Below are positions 59,886-64,000 of a stretch of 64,000 bases of DNA, one piece after another. Source of the stretch: Pseudomonadota bacterium (lineage in GTDB: Bacteria > Pseudomonadota > Alphaproteobacteria > Rhizobiales > Devosiaceae); contig JAEWGT010000011.1 of NCBI GenBank assembly GCA_023388175.1, positions 62,001-126,000 on the forward strand, given 5' to 3'. The notes below the pieces were generated by a model. It was not told the DNA's origin. It saw only the letters and a program-made list of their open reading frames with translations, and did no database searches. Position 1 is the stretch's first letter; every line of letters begins with the position of its first letter. The position numbers and the translations under genes were made by a program.

Positions 59886-60659
59886 ATGAGCAGCCCCTTC
59901 CGTCTCGACGGCAAGACCATCCTCATTTCCGGCGCTGGCGGCGGCATAGGTCGCGTGCTGGTCGAGAGCTTCCGCTATGCTGGCGCCGCGGTCATCGGCG
60001 CCGACCGTGACGCGGCCCTCCTGTCCGGCCTGCCTCTGGTCCGAACCGTGCTCTTCGACCAGTCCGACGCCGGGTCCACCCGCGCCGCGATCATGGCCGA
60101 CATTGCCGCCCATGGCGCGCCGGACGCCGTCATTGCCAATGCCGGCTTCACCCGTGCAGAACATCTCGGCCAGCTCGACGACGACGTCTGGGCCAGCGAA
60201 ATGGCCATCAATCTCAACGGCGCCTATGCTCTGGTCGACCCCGTTGTGCAGGCAATGGCCGAGCGCGGTGCGGGCAGTGTGGTCTTCATTTCCTCGGTCA
60301 ACGCCATCCAGCATTTCGGCAATCCCGCCTATTCCGCCGCAAAGGCCGGCCTGATCGCCTATGCAAAGGCCATTGCGGTGGAGCGCGGCGAACAGGGCGT
60401 GCGCGCCAATGTCGTGGCGCCCGGTTCCGTACGCACCCCTGCCTGGGATCATCGCCTGGAAGCCGATCCGGCATTGCTCGACAAGGTGCTGCCTCACTAC
60501 CCGCTTGGCCGCATGGTCAGTCCCCAGGAAGTGGCCAATGCCGCACTCTTTCTGGCCTCCGACGCCGCCTCGGGTATTACCGGCGTCACTATTCCCGTCG
60601 ATGCCGGCCTCACCGCTGGCAATCTCCGCTTCGTCAACGAGGTTCTCAAAGCAAGATGA
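59886..60659 (+). CDS. Short-chain dehydrogenase/reductase
   Basis: 257 residues. Cofactor motif ILISGAGGGIGR, ANAGFT, catalytic Ser in VFISSVNA and Tyr-x3-Lys in YSAAKAG, and the PVDAGLT end. Substrate unknown. It overlaps the next gene by ATGA. The upstream gap has a degenerate GGTCGGGGTGGGGGT repeat remnant. Confidence 0.93.
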   Translation: MSSPFRLDGKTILISGAGGGIGRVLVESFRYAGAAVIGADRDAALLSGLPLVRTVLFDQSDAGSTRAAIMADIAAHGAPDAVIANAGFTRAEHLGQLDDDVWASEMAINLNGAYALVDPVVQAMAERGAGSVVFISSVNAIQHFGNPAYSAAKAGLIAYAKAIAVERGEQGVRANVVAPGSVRTPAWDHRLEADPALLDKVLPHYPLGRMVSPQEVANAALFLASDAASGITGVTIPVDAGLTAGNLRFVNEVLKAR

Positions 60660-61720
60660 CGCGCTATTCCGACCTCGACACCCCCGCCGTCCTCATTGAC
60701 CTCGATCGCGCCGAGGCCAATCTCAGAAACGCGCAGGACGCCGCCAACCGCGCCGGGTTGAAACTCCGCCCCCATATCAAGACACACAAGCTGCCTTTCT
60801 TCGCCAGAAAGCAGGTGGAGCTGGGCGCCGCAGGTATCACCGTGCAGAAACTGGGCGAAGCCGAGGTCATGGCCGATGCCGGGCTCACCGACCTGCTGCT
60901 GACCTTCAACATTATCGGCGCCGCCAAGCTGAAACGGCTCAAGGCCCTGCATGATCGCGTCACCATCCGCGTCGTCGCCGACAGCGCCGATTGCGTCGCG
61001 GGCCTCGCCGCCACCTTCACCGATCCGGCCCGCCCCCTTGGCGTCTTTGTCGAATGCGATACCGGCATGGGCCGTTGTGGCGTCCAATCGCCCCACGCGG
61101 CGCTGGACCTCTCAGAAAAGATCACCGCTGCCCCGGGTCTCGCATTTGCCGGGCTGATGACCTATCCCGCCGCTGGAAAATATCACGAGGCCAATCAGTG
61201 GCTGGCCTCGGCAAAGACCCTCCTCGAACAACGCAACATCGCCGTGCCTGCCATCACCACCGGCGGCACGCCCGACATCTGGCACATGCAGGATGCCGGC
61301 GGCATCGCCACCGAATATCGCCCCGGCACCTATATCTATATGGACCGCTCTCAGGTCGCGGCCGGCGCGGCCAGCTTTGACGACTGCGCGCTCACGGTGC
61401 TCGCCACCGTGGTCTCCCGCCCCACGGAAAACCGCGCCATTATCGATGCCGGTTCGAAGGCGTTGACCAGCGATTTGCTCGGCCTTGTCGGCCATGGCCA
61501 TGTCGTCGAGTACCCCGATGCTAAAATCACCGGCCTCAGCGAAGAGCACGGCACCATCGACATCTCCGCCTGCGCCGAAAAACCGAAGATCGGCGACACC
61601 ATCCGCATCATTCCCAATCATTGCTGCCCGGTGACCAATCTCTTTGATCACGTCCATCTGATCCGCAATGGCAATCTGGTTGAAACCCTCCCTGTCGCCG
61701 CGCGGGGAAGGGTGGACTAG
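60656..61720 (+). CDS. D-threonine aldolase / D-serine dehydratase family PLP enzyme
   Basis: 354 residues. Alanine-racemase-type fold III: RPHIKTHK with PLP Lys42, YPAAGKYHE, and the C-terminal metal motif NHCCPVTNLF near residue 322. The family splits beta-hydroxy-D-amino acids or dehydrates D-serine-type substrates. A RidA neighbour fits an enzyme that releases enamine or imine products. Starts within the SDR stop (ATGA). Confidence 0.9.
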   Translation: MTRYSDLDTPAVLIDLDRAEANLRNAQDAANRAGLKLRPHIKTHKLPFFARKQVELGAAGITVQKLGEAEVMADAGLTDLLLTFNIIGAAKLKRLKALHDRVTIRVVADSADCVAGLAATFTDPARPLGVFVECDTGMGRCGVQSPHAALDLSEKITAAPGLAFAGLMTYPAAGKYHEANQWLASAKTLLEQRNIAVPAITTGGTPDIWHMQDAGGIATEYRPGTYIYMDRSQVAAGAASFDDCALTVLATVVSRPTENRAIIDAGSKALTSDLLGLVGHGHVVEYPDAKITGLSEEHGTIDISACAEKPKIGDTIRIIPNHCCPVTNLFDHVHLIRNGNLVETLPVAARGRVD

Positions 61721-61778
61721 GCCGGCCGCTCTGGACAGGCCTATGGAGTGCGCTGCAACTTATAGGCGGGAGAAGACA

Positions 61779-62609
61779 ATGCGCATCATCGATACCCACC
61801 TGCACCTCATCTACCCCGACCGTCTGACATATCCCTGGATCGGTCCCGGTCACCCCCTGAACCGGGCCTGGACGCGGGATCAATATTTTGCCGAGGCCAA
61901 AGCGGTGGGCATCGGGGGCGCCCTGCATATGGAGGTCGATGTCGCCGAGGCCGACATCGAAGCCGAAACCGCCCTGGTCACCAGTCTGCCGGATATTGTA
62001 GGCGCCATCGCCGCCTGCCGGCCCGAGCAGGCGGATTTTCCGGCGCAGATCGAGCGCATTCTGTCAGCCGGGCAGGGGCGGGTAAAAGGCTTTCGCCGCA
62101 TTCTTCATGAAGCCCCGGACGATCTCAGCCAGACCGCACTGTTTGTCGACAATCTTCGCCGTCTCGTTCCCCTCGGCCTCACCTTCGATCTCTGCCTCAG
62201 GGCCGATCAGCTCCACCTCGGCAAAAAGCTTGCAGAGGCCGTGCCTGACCTGACCTTCGTGCTGGATCACTGCGGCAGTCCCGACATCAACGGTCTGGGC
62301 CTCGACCCCTGGCGGGCCGCGCTGGCCGACATCGCCGCTTTGCCCAATGTCATCGGCAAGGTCTCGGGTATCGTCAATCATTGCGATCCCGGCTGGACCG
62401 CCGAAACGCTGCGCCCCTATGTCGAGCATGTCATCGAAAGCTTCGGCTGGGACCGCGTCCTCTGGGGCTCCGATCACCCGGTCGCAACGCTCACCGGCGG
62501 CACTCTGTCCGACTGGGTCAGGGCCACCCAGGCCATCGTCGCTGGCGCCAGCGAGAGCGAAAAGGTCGCGCTTTTCCACCGCAACGCCGAGCGGGTCTAT
62601 AGGGTTTAG
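61779..62609 (+). CDS. TIM-barrel amidohydrolase (fuconolactonase-like)
   Basis: 276 residues. Metal ligands in IDTHLHLIYPDR (His-x-His), FVLDHCGSPD and LWGSDHPVATLT. Fits the COG3618-type lactonase/amidohydrolase group. GGGAGA is 5 bases before the ATG. Substrate unknown; it may act on a lactone or amide within this catabolic cluster. Confidence 0.88.
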   Translation: MRIIDTHLHLIYPDRLTYPWIGPGHPLNRAWTRDQYFAEAKAVGIGGALHMEVDVAEADIEAETALVTSLPDIVGAIAACRPEQADFPAQIERILSAGQGRVKGFRRILHEAPDDLSQTALFVDNLRRLVPLGLTFDLCLRADQLHLGKKLAEAVPDLTFVLDHCGSPDINGLGLDPWRAALADIAALPNVIGKVSGIVNHCDPGWTAETLRPYVEHVIESFGWDRVLWGSDHPVATLTGGTLSDWVRATQAIVAGASESEKVALFHRNAERVYRV

Positions 62610-62666
62610 CTTCGGCTTGCCCTCCGTGCGGGGGCATGAAATCCTGTCGCCAACGAGGAGAATATC

Positions 62667-63497
62667 ATGGTCGATCCCCAAAGCCGCATCGCCGTTTCCA
62701 CCTGGTCGCTGCACCGTCTTCTGGGAACCACCTATCCCCATGATCTCTCCACCGATGCGGTGAGCAACGGCGAGGACACCTATGGCGAGGGTGAGGAATC
62801 CCTGCTCGGCCTGCCCTCGATTCTGGCCAATCATGGCTATCAGCGGTTGGAAATCGTTTCCTTCCACCTGCGCAGCCGCGATCCCGTCTATCTGGGGGAA
62901 CTGCGCGACCAGCTCAAAGTGTCCGGCGTGACCCTGCAAACCCTGCTCATCGATGCCGGCGACATGACCGATCCCTTGGTGGGCGAGCGCGACACGCGCT
63001 GGATTGCCGGCTGGCTGGACGTGGCCAATATGCTGGGGGCCGAAAATGCCCGCATCATCGCCGGCAAGCAGCCCACCTCGACCGAAGCGCTGGAGCGCTC
63101 GGTACTCGGCTTCCGTCAACTGTTGGCGGCCAATGCAGGTTCGCCCATGAAGATCGTCACCGAAAACTGGTTCGATCTGCTTTCGACGCCCGACGCAGTA
63201 CATGTCCTGCTCGATCAGTTGGACGGGCAGGTGGGCCTTCTCGCCGATTTCGGCAACTGGACTGGCGCGGACAAATATGAGGGGCTCAGGTCGATCTTCC
63301 CCCGCGCATCGCTCTGCCATGCCAAGGCCAATTTTGTTGACGGGCAACTGGATGAAGCCGATTACGGCCTCTGCCTGGCGGCGGCGGAAGAAGCGGGCTA
63401 CCAGGGCCCCTACACCTTGATCTTCGATGCCGACCACACGCATGAATGGAGTGGTCTCGCCGAAGAGCGGGATTTCATTCTCTCGCGCATCGGCTGA
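62667..63497 (+). CDS. Xylose isomerase-like TIM-barrel (sugar phosphate isomerase/epimerase)
   Basis: 276 residues of the AP endonuclease 2 superfamily. IAVSTWSLHRLLGTTYP start, KIVTENWFDLLST (metal Glu), GLLADFGNWTG, SLCHAKANF and LIFDADHTHEW are consistent with the divalent-metal site. No particular sugar substrate can be named. Likely the last gene of the 59440-63497 cluster. Confidence 0.82.
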   Translation: MVDPQSRIAVSTWSLHRLLGTTYPHDLSTDAVSNGEDTYGEGEESLLGLPSILANHGYQRLEIVSFHLRSRDPVYLGELRDQLKVSGVTLQTLLIDAGDMTDPLVGERDTRWIAGWLDVANMLGAENARIIAGKQPTSTEALERSVLGFRQLLAANAGSPMKIVTENWFDLLSTPDAVHVLLDQLDGQVGLLADFGNWTGADKYEGLRSIFPRASLCHAKANFVDGQLDEADYGLCLAAAEEAGYQGPYTLIFDADHTHEWSGLAEERDFILSRIG

Positions 63498-63564
63498 TCG
63501 GGTCTGCCGCTCCTGGTTTTTAAACCCTGACAGCATTTTGGCGGCCAAACGAAGTCACTTGTTA

Positions 63565-64000
63565 ATGGCCTTGCGTCATGATGCTCGCATGGGAGCGAGA
63601 CGTCCGGCCATTGCTTTGGGTAGTCCGGCTATCCACCCGCTGCGCGGCGGGGGGCTGGCGACGCATATTCTCGATGCGGCGCCGGTCGGCATGTTGCTGG
63701 TGGGCCTGGACGGAGCCGTCCTCTATTCCAATCGGGCCTTCTCCGAAATGGTTGGTTACGTGCCTGCCGCCGAAGAGCCGTTCCGCCTGCTGGATATGGT
63801 CGATGACGCTGACCGCATCGCCCTGCACCTGCAGTTCGAGCGCCTGGTGCGCGGCGAAACCCGCTCCTGGCGCGACGAATATCGCTTTCGTCACCGCGAC
63901 CGGAGCGCGCTCTCGGTAATGGCCGCGGCCAGCCTGCTGGTCGACAACGACGATCACACGCCCTCCATTGTCATCCTGCAACTCAACAACATCGAACTGC
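63565..64000 (+). CDS. PAS-domain signalling protein, C-terminus beyond window
   Basis: About 145 codons visible. Residues from about 35 to the edge are a PAS sensor: HILDAAPVGMLLVGLDGAVLYSNRAFSEMVGY, then LDMVDDADRIALHLQFERLVRGETRSWRDEYRFRHRDRSALSV. The continuation is likely a GGDEF/EAL or kinase output, but this cannot be seen. Start ATG 63565 or 63589. Confidence 0.75.
   Translation, partial: MALRHDARMGARRPAIALGSPAIHPLRGGGLATHILDAAPVGMLLVGLDGAVLYSNRAFSEMVGYVPAAEEPFRLLDMVDDADRIALHLQFERLVRGETRSWRDEYRFRHRDRSALSVMAAASLLVDNDDHTPSIVILQLNNIEL

Noticed and set aside
61685..61720. Palindrome-like CCTCCCTGTCGCC...GGGAAGGGTGG at the end of the PLP-enzyme gene
   Set aside because: It encodes the normal family C-terminus (VETLPVAARGRVD) and lacks the TTGA core of the repeat family.

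Overview
The window reads as a chromosomal segment of an alphaproteobacterium of the order Hyphomicrobiales, most like Devosia or a close relative. The evidence is high GC with strong G/C preference at third codon positions, a CIRCE-controlled groESL, the aerobic cob-type cobalamin genes (cobW-cobN-cobO, cobE, cobK, cobA-cobB-cobQ-cobD, cobP), an Entner-Doudoroff block (zwf-pgl-edd), a Zur/ZnuABC locus, and short intergenic palindromes of the kind common in this order. The genus is an inference from gene content. I saw no rRNA, tRNA, insertion sequence, prophage or CRISPR array.

Layout. 1-2000: groEL (cut by the left edge) and groES behind a promoter with a perfect CIRCE operator. 2000-5560: small conserved proteins (DUF427, DUF4260), an EamA exporter and an atypical-composition MccF-like peptidase. 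5600-11320: a sigma-54 response regulator, a TipF-like degenerate EAL protein and a chemoreceptor. 11500-20700: a HAD protein, ribF, a LuxR-type regulator, a proline-rich secreted protein overlapping a glycosyltransferase, ileS, lspA and a lipoprotein. 20850-28060: rluB with a long repetitive tail, rsmD, the zur-znuB-znuC / znuA divergent zinc-uptake locus, and small proteins. 28080-42710: cobalamin island with a B12 riboswitch ahead of cobW-cobN-cobO, then cobE, cobK, cobA-cobB-cobQ-cobD and cobP, interrupted by a CDF cation exporter. 42980-50320: a sugar kinase with zwf, pgl and edd, then two divergent citrate-synthase homologues, one with an N-terminal helix-turn-helix. 50310-57730: a VOC-hydrolase fusion coupled to mutL, a membrane alpha/beta hydrolase, tadA, a membrane protein/XRE pair and a quinone oxidoreductase. 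57800-63500: a probable catabolic cluster (M81 peptidase, RidA, SDR, D-threonine-aldolase family, amidohydrolase, TIM-barrel isomerase). A PAS-domain protein runs off the right edge.

Most unusual feature. cobN is about 200 residues longer than I expect for the family, and the excess lies in three places, each holding a different palindromic repeat normally found between genes. The largest insertion (about 31125-31680) carries a complete DUF559 nuclease-like domain bracketed by the same CCTCCCC-TTGA-GGGGAGG palindromes that occur in five intergenic regions of this window. The reading frame stays open throughout. This suggests a palindrome-nuclease cassette that can land inside a gene without destroying it. 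A second notable feature is the divergent citrate-synthase pair around a perfect 24-bp palindrome, where one enzyme homologue carries its own putative DNA-binding domain.
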